Of a DNA stretch of 64,000 nt, positions 36,700 through 47,645 are shown piece by piece. The position numbers and the translations under genes were made by a program. The notes under the pieces were generated by a model. That model made no database searches, was not told where the DNA came from, and saw only the letters and a list, made by a program, of their open reading frames with translations. The DNA comes from Dryomyza anilis (Eukaryota; Arthropoda; Insecta; Diptera; Dryomyzidae). The stretch's first letter is position 1, and each line of letters begins with the position of its first letter. The DNA is taken from assembly GCA_951804985.1 (NCBI GenBank), contig OX638132.1:23722617-23786616 (forward strand), in the 5' to 3' direction.

Positions 36700-38137
36700 A
36701 CACAGAAAGAAAAAGTTCATACTATTTATGAATTTGTTCATCAATTTTATGAATTTTTCATTATTGCTCAACCAATGACCAAATTCATCCAATTTATGAA
36801 TCGTTCATAAAACCGTAATTAAAAATTTCATAATATTTATGAACGCTTTCATAATATTTATAAAAAAAATTCATGGTATTTACAAACTTCAAACTTCTTA
36901 CTGTTGCTGCTGCAGTTTGTTGTTGCGTGAAGTTAAGTACCTGCGGTGCACGTTTCTTTGGAGTTGTAAACAATAAATGAAACGATTCGGTCTATTTGTA
37001 CGAAATGACATAGGAATAAGAACCAGTTGGGAAGGTTAGATCACATGGGAAATTTTAAAGTAGGTGTAATTATGATAGTTAGGATTATCAAAATTATAGT
37101 CGGTCTAAGCCGATAATAAATACCCTACACATATGTGTGGTTACCATTCAAAGTGATATATAGGTCACCAGGGTATACGAATCCTGAAAATAACTACAAA
37201 CATTCAATCGCTGAAGAATTTCCATTCATTTGATACCCATATTTACAAATGGGTAGGTGTACCGAATTTCGATTTTTTTTTTTGTGAAACACAAGTCTTT
37301 TCGCCGGAAAACATTATTATCATGTATTTGAGCATGATATCAATATATGTTTGACCAAAAAAGTTTACCTAAGCACGTATACATAAAAATTGATCTTTAT
37401 ATGTACATTTTATATGAGGTATTTGAACATAAGTGGTCGGATCATAGGTCACAATGGACCGATCTCGCCACTTACAGCGTAGGTATATTAGTAATCTAAG
37501 TTATAAGTTTCATTTATCTAGCTCTTCAATTTTAAAAGTAGTAGGGATTTCAACAGACAGACGGACAGACAGACAGACGGACAGACAGACGGACAGACGG
37601 ACATCGCTAAATCGACTCAGGAGGTCATGCTGATCAAGAATATATATACTTTTCCATACCGGAGATGCTTCCTTCTGGGTGTTACAAACGGCGTACCAAA
37701 CTGAATATACCCTTTCACTCTTAGTGTAGGGTATAAAAACTGTGAACTGTATATGCTATCATCGACTATCGACGCGTCCAGATCGACCATTCTATTTATA
37801 GAATTGCCAAAAGTTGCATGTCACACATACGATTATACGAAAATACTAAAATACCTACCTACTTTGTGTTGTATTTTCTATTCTCCTTTGGTGGACTGGT
37901 TTTTTATTTTTCAGTATCGCCTTTATGCTCGGCTGAATTGCACGTGACGAGGAGGTTGCGCTGCTTTGCCTTAAAACATTAATATGAATACCTCAATGAA
38001 CGCAATTCATAACAATTATGAACGCGTTTATTATATCAATTTCGCACAAATTGTGCGATCCGTATATACGAAGAATAGTTCAAAAATAGAACAATTAACA
38101 GCGTTCATTCCATTTATGAATAAACATTTTTCTGTGT
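36700..38137. mobile_element. Transposon with ACACAGAAA ends, interrupted by a mini-me copy
   Basis: Left end ACACAGAAAGAAAAAGTTCAT (36703 on) and right end ATGAATAAACATTTTTCTGTGT (to 38136) are imperfect inverted repeats. Both sides carry many ATGAAC/GTTCAT motifs (36715-36860, 37990-38125). The middle, 37021-37736, is a separate mini-me insertion. No transposase ORF seen. Confidence 0.55.
37021..37736 (-). mobile_element. mini-me-type repeat, subtype 2, copy 1
   Basis: Starts AACCAGTTGGGAAGGTTAG and ends in CTTAGTGTAGGGTATAA. It shares with subtype 1 the core (complement of TTCTTGATCAGCAT), the (TA)n stretch and the GTCY run (37556-37605), but the flanking several hundred bases differ. 57059-57742 is the same subtype in the other orientation. 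Confidence 0.82.
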
Positions 38138-39620
38138 AGGGTTATCACCCGAGAACTTTGCCACAGAGAATAATTATTTCTCGAGACTATTTTTACCACT
38201 TTATTTGAGAAGCACATTACAATTTGTCTGCACCAAAGTGGTATATTTACCATGGCGATTTCCGTGCGGTGAGTTTCAGTGTAATGAGTTTTGGTGTGGT
38301 GAGTTTTATGCGGACGATAACTACACTCTAGTGTGAAATATCATTAATATCAATATCGACATACAGTATCTTTAAAATATATCTTGCATGACCCATTTGA
38401 TACTTTTCATCTGGGTGTGATAGAACCGGAAATAGCTATATGGAAACAAATTTTAATAAGAAAAAAACACTTATTGAAACAAAACATTAATTGAAACCAT
38501 GGAAAATTCCCCATAGTTAAATTGAAATTAATACCATTTCAAGTAAATATTTCTTAATATTAAAAAAACTGTGTTCTGTGTATAGCTGCCGCCAACATTT
38601 CTTGTGGTGATAATATTAGTTATAATATAGGAATAACATAAACTTCGCAAAACGAAGCACATCAATTTAGAAACCAACACGTACGCACAGTGTCGCCCAG
38701 ACACATTTTGTTTTATATTTTTTTCATTTGTATCCGTATTGCATGCCTACGAATTCATATACGCAGTAAGTCATATGTATATTAAATACAGTCTAATGTC
38801 CTGGTTGTTGCTGTGTTTTATGTCGTGTTTTGTCAGTTCTGCAGAGCTGTCGCAACTATTGACAGCTTCATAATAAGGACATTCGAATACAACAACAAAC
38901 GAACAAAAGGCGACCATAAAACTGATGCAGGCAGTGTTTGATATTTTTGTGTAGTTTCTGAATGGTCAACACTATGTATAGAGTATATAAAAAAAAAAAC
39001 AAATTAAACAAATAAAAATATATATTTTTTTTGCTTCAAAAAATGTATTTATGAGAACAAAATGTAACAATAAAATTAATAAATTTTTATTAAAAGTTTT
39101 ACATTACCAATGCTGTTTGAAGGAACAAAAACCCCAATTAATTCAAAACGATCATGGGGGGGGGGTGATTATGGGGTACCTTAAACTCAGTTCGAAAACA
39201 AAAAATTCTAATGTAAAAAGTTAAAACTATACAATATATACAATTGATTTAAACCTAAATTGATGATGATTTTTTAGTAACCAAATTTGATTATACCCGA
39301 AAAACATATTCTTCGAAATAGAAAAAAAAATATATAAATAAAATTCTAAGATTTGTTATTAAACATTAATTGATATAAAAAAGGCATACAGTTGGGATAA
39401 GCATTTAATTTTTTAAAATTTTATTTTTCAGCAGCTGTTAAAGTTACCAATGACATCTAGCATTCGAAATTTTAAGTGAGGATTGTCATTGAATAAACCA
39501 GTAAAGCCAATCCTTTTAAATATAGCTTCAAAATGAAACCAGTATCAATATCTCACACCGTTGTTGTTTTATTTTAATTGCATTACATATCGTTTTTATC
39601 TTTAAAATCAAAAATATAAA
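38138..39620. other. Intergenic DNA with a short 15-bp-repeat relic
   Basis: Mostly unremarkable AT-rich sequence. 38263-38318 holds three or four degenerate copies of GTGGTGAGTTTTAGT-like units, the reverse complement of the 15-bp satellite at 42591-42950. A G8 run is at about 39155. Confidence 0.55.
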
Positions 39621-39621
39621 T

Positions 39622-39929
39622 AAACGAGTTGGGAAAGTTGGGTCACATGGGTAAGTTCGGTCACATGGGACGGATTTTTATAGTCGGTCGGGCCCGACTA
39701 TGGAAACCCTACACCTTTGGTGGAGATATTAATGAGTAATATTTAATTGTATACCTTAATTTTAAATTTTTAATTATGCTGAACCTCCCCACCCTCAGAA
39801 TATTATTCATATATCAGAAATTTACGTCTTATATCCCTTATAAATTTATATAAAGTATAAAAAACTAAAAAAAAAAAAATTTAAAAATATATTTGGGCGG
39901 ACCCTGTACCTCATAGGTGTAGGGTATAA
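39622..39929 (-). mobile_element. mini-me-type repeat, subtype 1, copy 4 (large internal deletion)
   Basis: Has both ends (AACGAGTTGGGAAAG… and …CATAGGTGTAGGGTATAA) but jumps from GGGCGGACC directly to the terminal hairpin. The core, (TA)n and GTCT run are lost. Confidence 0.82.
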
Positions 39930-39968
39930 ATATCAACAATGCCAAAAAAACCAAAACTATCATAAATA

Positions 39969-41703
39969 TGAGGCATTCTTATTCAAATCGAACGGATTTC
40001 GTCAAAAATATTCAGTTGCACTTTGGATTTGCTTCCAATTTTTTTTTTATGGATTGCTTTTTAAAAATAAGCCCACCCATATTTTTATACCCTACACCTA
40101 TGAGGTACAGGGTATATTAACTTTGTGCATACATTGTAACGCCCCTTAGGAGGCATGTCCGGTATGGAAAAGTATATATATTCTTGATCAGCATCACTAC
40201 CCGAGTCCGTTTAGCCATGTCCGTCTGTCTGTCTGTCCGTCTTGCTGTCCGAATACAGAATAACTTGAGAAATACTGATCAGAATGCGATGAAATATCTG
40301 CTCAATATATCTTAGCCAAAAATAGGAACTGAGTTTGAAAATGAGCCAAATCGGTTAACGGACACGTCCACCTCCCATACAAGTCACTTTTATATAACTC
40401 TTTCGGAACTAATAACTCGAAAAGTATTCAAGGTATAGTTATAAAATTTAAAACATATTGTTATAATTCACCTAAAAATATGTGGTCCAAAAATGGGCGT
40501 AATACGCCCACTTTTTTTTTCATTTTTTCCCGGGTTTTCATAGTGGAAATTTGATCCGTAAATTATTAAAATCAAATCTATGAAATATTAGCCTTTCAAA
40601 ATTTTAAATATAGGCGTAGTCCGCCCAATTATATTTTTCAATTTTTTTTTTCTTAATTTTTTTTATACTTTTATATTCATTTTTTAATTTATGGTGATAT
40701 AAGACGTAAATTTCTGATATGAGAATAATATTCTGAGGGTGGGGAGGTTCAGCATAATTAAAAACTTTAAAATTAAGGTATGCAATTAAATATCCCACAT
40801 TAATATCCCCACCAATGGTGTAGGGTATTTCATAGTCGGGCCCGACCGACTATAAAAATCCGCCCCATGTTACCGAACTTACCCATGTGACCTAACTTTC
40901 CCAACTCGTTTTTTTTTATTTGATTTTTGTCAATAGGTTTGAAAATACAGGCTGTTTAAAAAATTAAAATATGTCGCATGGACCTTTTTTAAAAATTATA
41001 TAACTTTGCATCTGTGCATCGTATAGCGTCAAGTTTGGTCTCATTTTGAAGGTAATATAAATTTCTTTATTGCCTTGTACAAATTTAATATATTTTTAAT
41101 TATTATGTAACTTTTATAAGCAATTCAAATATTTAAGAACATTTTACTAAATTAGAGGTATTTTTTTTTTTTTTTTAATTAAGACAACAATTTTCTACGT
41201 TAAATTCTGTATAAAGAACATTCTTTTGTTGGGTGGTTATTTGTGCACATCTATATGAAAACAATTTTTCTGTTCAAACGAGCTGCTTTTTTATGGGTTT
41301 TGGCTATAGCATCGTTTTGATTTATCAGTATAATTACCTAACACCTTGATCAGCTTATTGTCCACCCAATGTAAACATTCTAATTGCTTATAATAGTTAC
41401 ATGATAATTAAAAATATATTAAATTTGTACAGGGCAATAGAGAAAATTCTATTACCTTCAAAATGAGGCCAAACTTGACGCGATGCGATGTACAGATGCA
41501 GAGTTATATAATTTTTAAAAAAGGTCCATGTGTCATATTTTAATTTTTTAAACACCCTGTATTTTCAAACCTACTGACAAAAAGCAAAAAAAAAATATGG
41601 GTGGACTTTTTTTCAATAAGCAATCCATAAGAAAAAATTGAAGCAAATCCGAGGTGTCAAAAATATTTCGTGTTCGATTTGAAAAAAAATGCCTCACATC
41701 AAA
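39969..41703. mobile_element. Foldback element, about 300-bp arms, split by a mini-me insertion
   Basis: Left arm 39969-40083 plus 40914-41145; right arm 41400-41703. Matching landmarks are GGATTTGCTTC(C)AATTTTTT, CCACCCATATTTTT, AGGTTTGAAAATACAGG, CATGGACCTTTTTTAAAAA, and TTTGTACA with their complements. Removing the inserted mini-me (40086-40910) restores a continuous left arm. The central unique part is about 250 bp, with no ORF. Confidence 0.8.
40086..40910 (+). mobile_element. mini-me-type repeat, subtype 1, copy 5 (full length)
   Basis: Best full-length example. Terminal hairpin ACCCTACACCTATGAGGTAC… at 40089 on, core at about 40170-40222, GTCT run 40222-40240, conserved blocks ending GGAACTAATAACTCG and GGCGTAGTCCGCCC, and the end …CCTAACTTTCCCAACTCGTT. 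It sits in a T-run within the left arm of the foldback element. Confidence 0.9.
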
Positions 41704-41894
41704 GACTAGCAAAAATATCAAATAACACTGCTTCGCTGCAAAAGTGTTTTTTGTTTCAAAAGTAATAATTAGAAAAACAATAATTATTTTTTCAAAGAAA
41801 ATTTTCGTTCCTGGACTATTCTTGCCCGTTGTTTTATTTTAATTTATTTTTCCAACTTCCTATTTATTCACAAATAGTCATTATTAGATGCCTA

Positions 41895-42095
41895 CTACAC
41901 CCAGAAAAAAATACTAAAAATAGTCAATAGGATAAATTATTATTTTATTTGGAAAATACCATTAAATACTAGAAAATACCATGACATTGCCATTGAGTTT
42001 ATATGAAAATATTTATTTTTTGTATACTATTAAATCAATAATTGGCCTATTTACTAATTTTAATGGGATTTGAAGGAATTTTTTCCTGAGTGTAG
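41895..42095. mobile_element. Small MITE with CTACACYCAGRAAAAAAT ends
   Basis: CTACACCCAGAAAAAAAT at the left and its near reverse complement ATTTTTTCCTGAGTGTAG at the right, 201 bp apart. AT-rich, non-coding interior. No clear target duplication. Confidence 0.6.
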
Positions 42096-42590
42096 TTTAT
42101 ATGTGCTTGTGAAAATCTGAACTAATTTTTAAAAAGGCATATCTTTGCAAAATCTCAAAATGTTCAAAACTGTGTTCCCTTCCTACATGCACCTAAGACC
42201 GTAAAACAAAACTTAACACCAATTTTTCGAATATCGCCTGAAACCCGGCACATATTAAAAAAAACACCAGTATCTTAATTTTGCTTTCCAAAAAATTCCA
42301 CTTTTGAATATTTTACGAAATCAAAAATGAATGTAAATACTACATACGCTGATGTCTCCTTGTTTTGATACAATTTATTTTTGTAATATATATTTTAACA
42401 TTTTAATCTATATATATAAAACTCTTGGTCCGTCTGTCGGATTTTTCCACAGGATACTAAGGAGTCCGGAGGGTGTCATAGGCTACATATGGGCGGGATT
42501 GGACATAGGGGCGTGGTACTTCCCATACAACCTAAACTTTCAAAACGACATAACTCAGCACATACGCAATCTAAAAAGATCAAACAAAAA

Positions 42591-42950
42591 ACTAAAATTC
42601 ACCACACTAAAACTTACCACACTAAAACTCACCACACTAAAACTCACCACACTAAAACTCACCACACTAAAAATTTACCACACTAAAACTCACCGCACTA
42701 AAACTCACCACAATAAAACTCACCACACTAAAACTCACCGCACTAAAACTCACCACAATAAAACTCACCACACTAAAACTCACTACACTAAAAGTTTACC
42801 ACACTAAAACTCACCACACTAAAACTCACCACACCAAAACTCACCACACTAAAACACACCACACTAAAACTCACCACACTAAAAATTCACTAAACTAAAA
42901 ATTCAACACACTAAAACTCACCACATTAAAACTAACTACACTAAAACATC
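42591..42950 (+). repeat. 15-bp satellite (ACCACACTAAAACTC)n, about 23 copies
   Basis: Period-15 array with mild divergence (ACCGCAC, ACCACAA, AAAATTT variants) inside the Helitron-like element. The unit is a multiple of 3, which explains the false TKTHH open frames. Confidence 0.95.
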
Positions 42951-43060
42951 TACTGGGAAAAACTCTACGGGGAAGAATTCTACCGGGAAGAATTCTACGG
43001 TAAAGCGTTCTATTGCAAAGAATTTTACGGCGAAGATTTCTACTGGGAAGAATTATTATT
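42951..43060 (+). repeat. Second 15-bp repeat block (CTACGGGGAAGAATT-like)
   Basis: Seven or so units of about 15 bp, e.g. TCTACCGGGAAGAAT and TCTACGGTAAAGCGT, directly after the first array. Same period, different sequence; it may be a diverged higher-order part of the element. Confidence 0.8.
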
Positions 43061-43401
43061 TGGTTACTACATTTATAAAACCAATAAAAACTTCCACAGC
43101 GAAGCACGGGCCCCTAATATAAAAAATAATAATAATGTTTTTTTATATTAATAAAATCGCTTTATATCTATGAATTCACAAAATCTTGGCACGAGTCGTG
43201 CACGGGTCCAGCTAGTCTTATATGAACTTAAAGGTTATGAAAACCGTATTTTTTAGTCGGTTCTCATGTCATAATCAAATGATCAGGCCCATTTTTAATA
43301 TCAAATGGCGTAAGTACATAAACAATTTAATTTCGGTGTTAAAATGATGTAGTACTTTTAGTTTTCTGTAAGCTTAACAGACAAAAGTATAGAAATACAT
43401 T

Positions 43402-43572
43402 CGGACAACGACTCAGGAGGTCATGCTGATCAAGAATTTATATACTTTTTCACAACGGTTATGCTTCCCTCCAGGACTGTAGCCCCAAATTATTATTATA
43501 TGCTTCCTGCTGGGTGTCACAAACGGCATACCTAACTGAATATACCCTTTCGCCCTTAGGGTAGGGAATAAA
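43402..43572 (-). mobile_element. mini-me-type repeat, subtype 2, partial, with a 30-bp insert
   Basis: CGACTCAGGAGGTCATGCTGATCAAG through …CTTAGGGTAGGGAATAAA matches 37610-37736. It lacks the rest of the element. A 30-bp foreign segment with its own target duplication lies at 43469-43498. Confidence 0.8.
43469..43498 (+). mobile_element. Ultra-short 3' end of the SINE (or its partner LINE)
   Basis: About 27 of the 30 bases (AGGACTGTAGCCCC, then an ATTATTA tail) match the extreme 3' end of the SINE copies at 45856 and 53990. The 9-bp direct repeat TATGCTTCC flanks it at 43460-43468 and 43499-43507; uninterrupted mini-me copies have the target motif (ATGCTTCC) only once. Confidence 0.85.
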
Positions 43573-44211
43573 ATTGGTTTAATTTTCATGACAACATTTA
43601 GAAATTCGATTTTATATATATATTTTCGCCCAATCAACTCATGACTGCATCATGTTGAACATAACAGAATAGAAGAATGAAAATGGAAAATAAAATGTCA
43701 TCAAATGTATTTTGAGTGTGTGCAACGATTGCAAAGAGTAGAGCAATAGAGACGCATATAAAGTATCCACTTAATATGCCAAACTTATGGAGTGTGATTC
43801 GGATACAAAGTTGTATCGAATATTATTTCGAAATATGTGCTTTGTAGTCTGTTTGTTTTGCTGTTTTGGTACATGCGTGGTTATTGAAACGTGTCTAAAA
43901 TGCTCAACAGCAGCTTATGTTAATATGCAATATTTTTATTTACACTATATAGGCGACAATACTGCAAAATATAAATAAATAATATTTTAATAAAAAAAAC
44001 AAAAACATTATTATTATTAATATTGTCCTGGATGTAAGAATTGAATTTGTATTTATGACACAATTTACATTTATTTCGTATCTGTGTCATAAACAGCCAT
44101 GTTATGCACAATCTGACAAAATTTCTGAATTCGACATATTTAAAGCATCAATTGTAATATTGACTATTTTAAGTTTTCAGTTGATTTTAATCTTGTTTTT
44201 TTTTACATTTT

Positions 44212-45047
44212 TATACCCTACACCTATGAGGTACAGGATATATTAACTTTGTTCATATATTGTAACGCCCCTTAGGAGGCGTGTCCGGTATGGAAAAGTA
44301 TATATATTCTTGATCAGCATCACTACCCGAGTCCGTTTAGCCATGTCCGTCTGTCTGTCTGTCTGTATGTATGTCTGTCCGTCTTGCTGCCTTGCTGTCC
44401 GAATACAGAATAACTTGAGAAATACTGATCAGAATGCGATGAAATTTCGTCTCAATATATTTTAGCCAAAAGTAGGAACTGAGTTTGAAAATGAGCCAAA
44501 TCGGTCAACGAACACGCCCACCTCCCATACAAGTCACTTTTATATAACTCTTTCGGAACTAATAACTCGAAAAGTATTCAAGGTATAGTTATAAAATTTA
44601 AAGGGTATTGTTATAATTCACCTAAAAATATGTGGTCCAAAAATGGGCGTGATCCGCCCACTTTTTTTTTTTCATTATTTCCCGGGTTTTCATAGTAAAA
44701 ATTTGATCCGTAAATTATTAAAATCAAATCTATGAAATATTAGCCTTTCAAAATTTTAAATATAGGCGTGGTCCGCCCAATTATATTTTTAAATTTTTTT
44801 TTTTAGTTTTTTATACTTTATATAAATTTTTTAATTTATGGGGATATAAGACGTAAATTTCTGATATATGAATAATATTCTGAGGTTCAGCATAATTAAA
44901 AATTTAAAATTAAGGTATAAAATTAAATATTCCTCATTAATATCTCCACCAAAGGTGTAGGGTATTCCATAGTCGGGCCCGACCGACTATAAAAATCCGC
45001 CCTATGTGACCGAACTTACCCATGTGACCTAACTTTCCCAACTCGTT
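44212..45047 (+). mobile_element. mini-me-type repeat, subtype 1, copy 6 (full length)
   Basis: Terminal hairpin start TATACCCTACACCTATGAGG, core and (TA)n near 44300-44350, GTCT run interrupted by GTATGTAT, and the same ordered blocks as 40086-40910. Ends TTTCCCAACTCGTT. Confidence 0.9.
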
Positions 45048-45842
45048 AGTTATATAAATGTCAATGTAAAGAATTGGTAGATTTTTCATATTTTCGAATG
45101 TAAGAGTATCAAAGAATGAAAAGATTTTTAAAACGTCAAACATTTTTCACAAAAACATTCCAAAAGAGTTTCTACACTATTTTGCACTTCATTTGTGACT
45201 AGTTCATTAAGGGCAGCAGTAGCAGTAAATATAAAAACACTACATGCATTTTCTGATTTCACTCAGTGTTGCGTAACATGCAAAATTTCGAAAAAATTCT
45301 ATGTAAAAATTCAAAGGAAAAATGCAAAGGAAAAATGCAAAAAAAAACATCATCAAATTTTTGGGAGAATGCACTGACTTTGAAACAAATACCAGTATTG
45401 CTGAATGCCCAATACCTTGCGTGGGCATAGTTTTTTTCGCGTTGCGTGGTTTTGAAGGGTTTCATATTAACTACAAAGGAACATCTATTTCACCGCATAT
45501 ATATATTCGTAAAATACGCTAAAAACTAAAATACAAGTGTATCACAGTTCTGTTAAATCAATTCATTAAAGGCTTTTATTTGCATTTAATAAATTTGAAT
45601 TGATTTTTGAAATATCCTATAGTACCATTTCAAATGGGAATAAAGCCTTTAAATGAATTGATATTGGAAAACAATTTTCATATTCAGCTACAAGATTTCG
45701 TCAAAATCATGCCAAAGCACATTGGGAAAAATTGCAAATTTATGGCCAGAAACCAACTAAATGACATCGACATAAAATTACCGTCTAATGATAGGTAATG
45801 AATCATAGCAGTTATGGATATATATTTTTTTTTATATTTGGT
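45048..45842. other. Intergenic DNA with a weak inverted repeat
   Basis: AT-rich. TCAATTCATTAAAGGC at about 45557 and GCCTTTAAATGAATTGA at about 45646 form an imperfect 23-bp inverted repeat about 60 bp apart. No gene seen. Confidence 0.5.
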
Positions 45843-45855
45843 TTGTACTTTTCTT

Positions 45856-46164
45856 GTCGCCGCGGTAGCTCAGTGGTTAGTGCGTTGGACTGCGCGCCGA
45901 AAGGTCCCCGGTTCAAGCCTGGACTGGGGCTAACAACATCTTTTTATAGAAACATTTTCTATACCGCGCTACCTCTCGTCAGTAAATGGCAAACCTACGA
46001 GAGTAAAAACCATTGCCTATGAAAAAAGCTCTCACCCGCCGTTCGGATTCGGCAATAAAGTGTAGGACCCACCACTTTGAGTACAAATATAACACGCACA
46101 GCTCAAAATGGTGAGAGAGCTCGGCCGAAGTTCTATACAGGACTGTAGCGCCAAACTATTATTA
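45856..46164 (+). mobile_element. tRNA-derived SINE, copy B (best preserved), with 13-bp target duplication
   Basis: Head of about 72 bp resembling a tRNA gene, with A box TAGCTCAGTGG and B box GGTTCAAGCC. The body is about 220 bp with no ORF, and the end is AGGACTGTAGCGCCAAAC plus an (ATT)n tail. Perfect 13-bp direct repeats TTGTACTTTTCTT flank it at 45843-45855 and 46165-46177. This structure is that of a LINE-mobilised, pol III-transcribed SINE; the (ATT)n tail suggests a partner LINE with a simple-repeat tail. Confidence 0.93.
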
Positions 46165-46177
46165 TTGTACTTTTCTT

Positions 46178-46483
46178 ATAATTCCTATTTAACCAAAGAA
46201 ACATGAAAAATTTAATTTTTTTGTCCCACCCCAAATATATCAAATATTTCACGTATATTTATATTGACAAAATTGTAACATATTCCATATCATTGATATT
46301 GTAGATAAAAAAATATACATTCATTAATAATTCGTATTACATTTTGACCTGATGGATACAGCCATGTTGAAGTTAGGTATTTCGATTTAGATAAATTATT
46401 TTTCAGTTTAGAATACGATTAACACGGACTAACACGCGATATTTTATTTTCAAATACTGGGAAACAATGATATATTAATTGAG
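46178..46483. other. Intergenic AT-rich DNA, no feature seen
   Basis: Nothing recognised. Confidence 0.4.
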
Positions 46484-46666
46484 AACAAACGTGATTTGCT
46501 ACATTTTGCACCTTTTTAGCGTAGCTCTCGGAAAATTGGAGTTTTTGAAAAAGTCAATTTTTAAAAACAAAAAAAACAAACGTGATTTGCTCCATTTTGC
46601 ACCTTTTTAGCGTAGCTCTCGTAAAATTGGAGTTTTTGAAAAAGTCAATTTTTAAAAACAAAAAAA
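46484..46666 (+). repeat. 91-bp tandem duplication
   Basis: Two adjacent copies of a unit containing CGTGATTTGCT, GCACCTTTTTAGCGTAGC and GGAGTTTTTGAAAAAG, offset by 91 bases (46490 and 46581), with only a few differences. Confidence 0.9.
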
Positions 46667-46784
46667 AATAATATAGGGAACATAGGGATTTTCCCCATAA
46701 AATTAAACACATCCTTAAATACATTACTACAAAAAAAAAAAATAATCTGAAAACTTTTTATAATTTTGGCCATAAAAAATGATT

Positions 46785-47645
46785 TTTTTCCCAATGTGCA
46801 AAGGGGTGAATGTGCAATTTTTGACATTTGCGTTTTTTTAACATTTTTGAATGTAGTATATGCTGTGCCAAAATCGCATATTTTCGCCATAACTTTTTAT
46901 TGGTATAAGATAAAATTGTGGTGTACAGGAATTTATTATTTGCTTTCAAGGCACCTATCGGTCGGCATCATTAATTAAATATTTTTTTCCAACCATTAAT
47001 TTGCCATTTGTTTTATGCAGAAAAAAATGCTGGCAAAATATTTATAATTTATGAAACAGATCGATAGGTGCTTTAAAAACAAACAATAAATGCCTTTACA
47101 TCACTATTTTATCTTGTACCATTAAAGAGTAATAGCAAAAAACGAAAAGATTCGCCCTTTTGGCATGACAAGATTTTCAATTTTTCCAATTTCTTCGTTT
47201 TTTTTGCTATAATTTTTGGTACAATATAAAATAGTGGTGTAATGGCATTTATTGTTTGTTTTCAAAGCACCTATCGATCTGCATCATTTGCCAAACATTA
47301 ATTTGCCATTTTTTTTTTTGCAGGAAATTTTGGGTAAATTTGGGCAATTTTGGATAATTAATAATTCAGATCGATAGGTCCTTCAAAAACAAACAATAAA
47401 TGCCTTTACATCACTATTTTTTCTTGTACTATTAAAGAGTTATAGCAAAAAAACGAAAAGATTCGCCCTTTTGGCATGACAAGATTTTCAATTTTTCCAA
47501 ATTCTTCGTTTTTTTCTATAAATTTTGGTGCAAGTTAAAATAGTGGTGTAAAGGTATTATTTGTTAGTTTTTAAAGCACCTATCGATTGGAATCGTTATT
47601 TAAAAATATTTTCCTGCAAATAATAAATGGCAATTATTTCACAAA
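46785..47645. mobile_element. Cluster of foldback MITEs (TTCGCCCTTTTGGCAT family)
   Basis: Two whole inverted-repeat units (about 46785-47165 and 47165-47478) and a half unit (47480-47645). Shared landmarks: GATTCGCCCTTTTGGCAT, TAAAGAGTTATAGCAAAAA, AACAATAAATGCCTTTACATC, GATCGATAGGTGCTTT and their complements. Same family as 9370-10075. The clustered arrangement suggests insertion into, or tandem amplification of, itself. Confidence 0.8.

Larger units (their letters stand above)
42407..43215 (+). mobile_element. Non-autonomous Helitron-like element carrying 15-bp satellites
   Basis: Begins TCTATATATATAAAACTC and ends CACGGGTCCAGCTAG. A 3' subterminal hairpin (GCACGA-G-TCGTGC at about 43190-43202) stands about ten bases before the terminal CTAG, and the insertion lies between A and T. 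These are the Helitron structural criteria. Ends are shared with 11397-12803. No Rep/helicase is encoded; the interior is largely tandem repeats. Confidence 0.75.

Noticed and set aside
42352..42807. TKTHHTKTHH-rich open frame
   Set aside because: It is the 15-bp satellite inside the Helitron-like element.
45856..45930. tRNA gene (also at 53993 and 9170-9239)
   Set aside because: Heads have A and B boxes but imperfect anticodon-stem pairing, and all three continue into the same roughly 220-bp SINE body.
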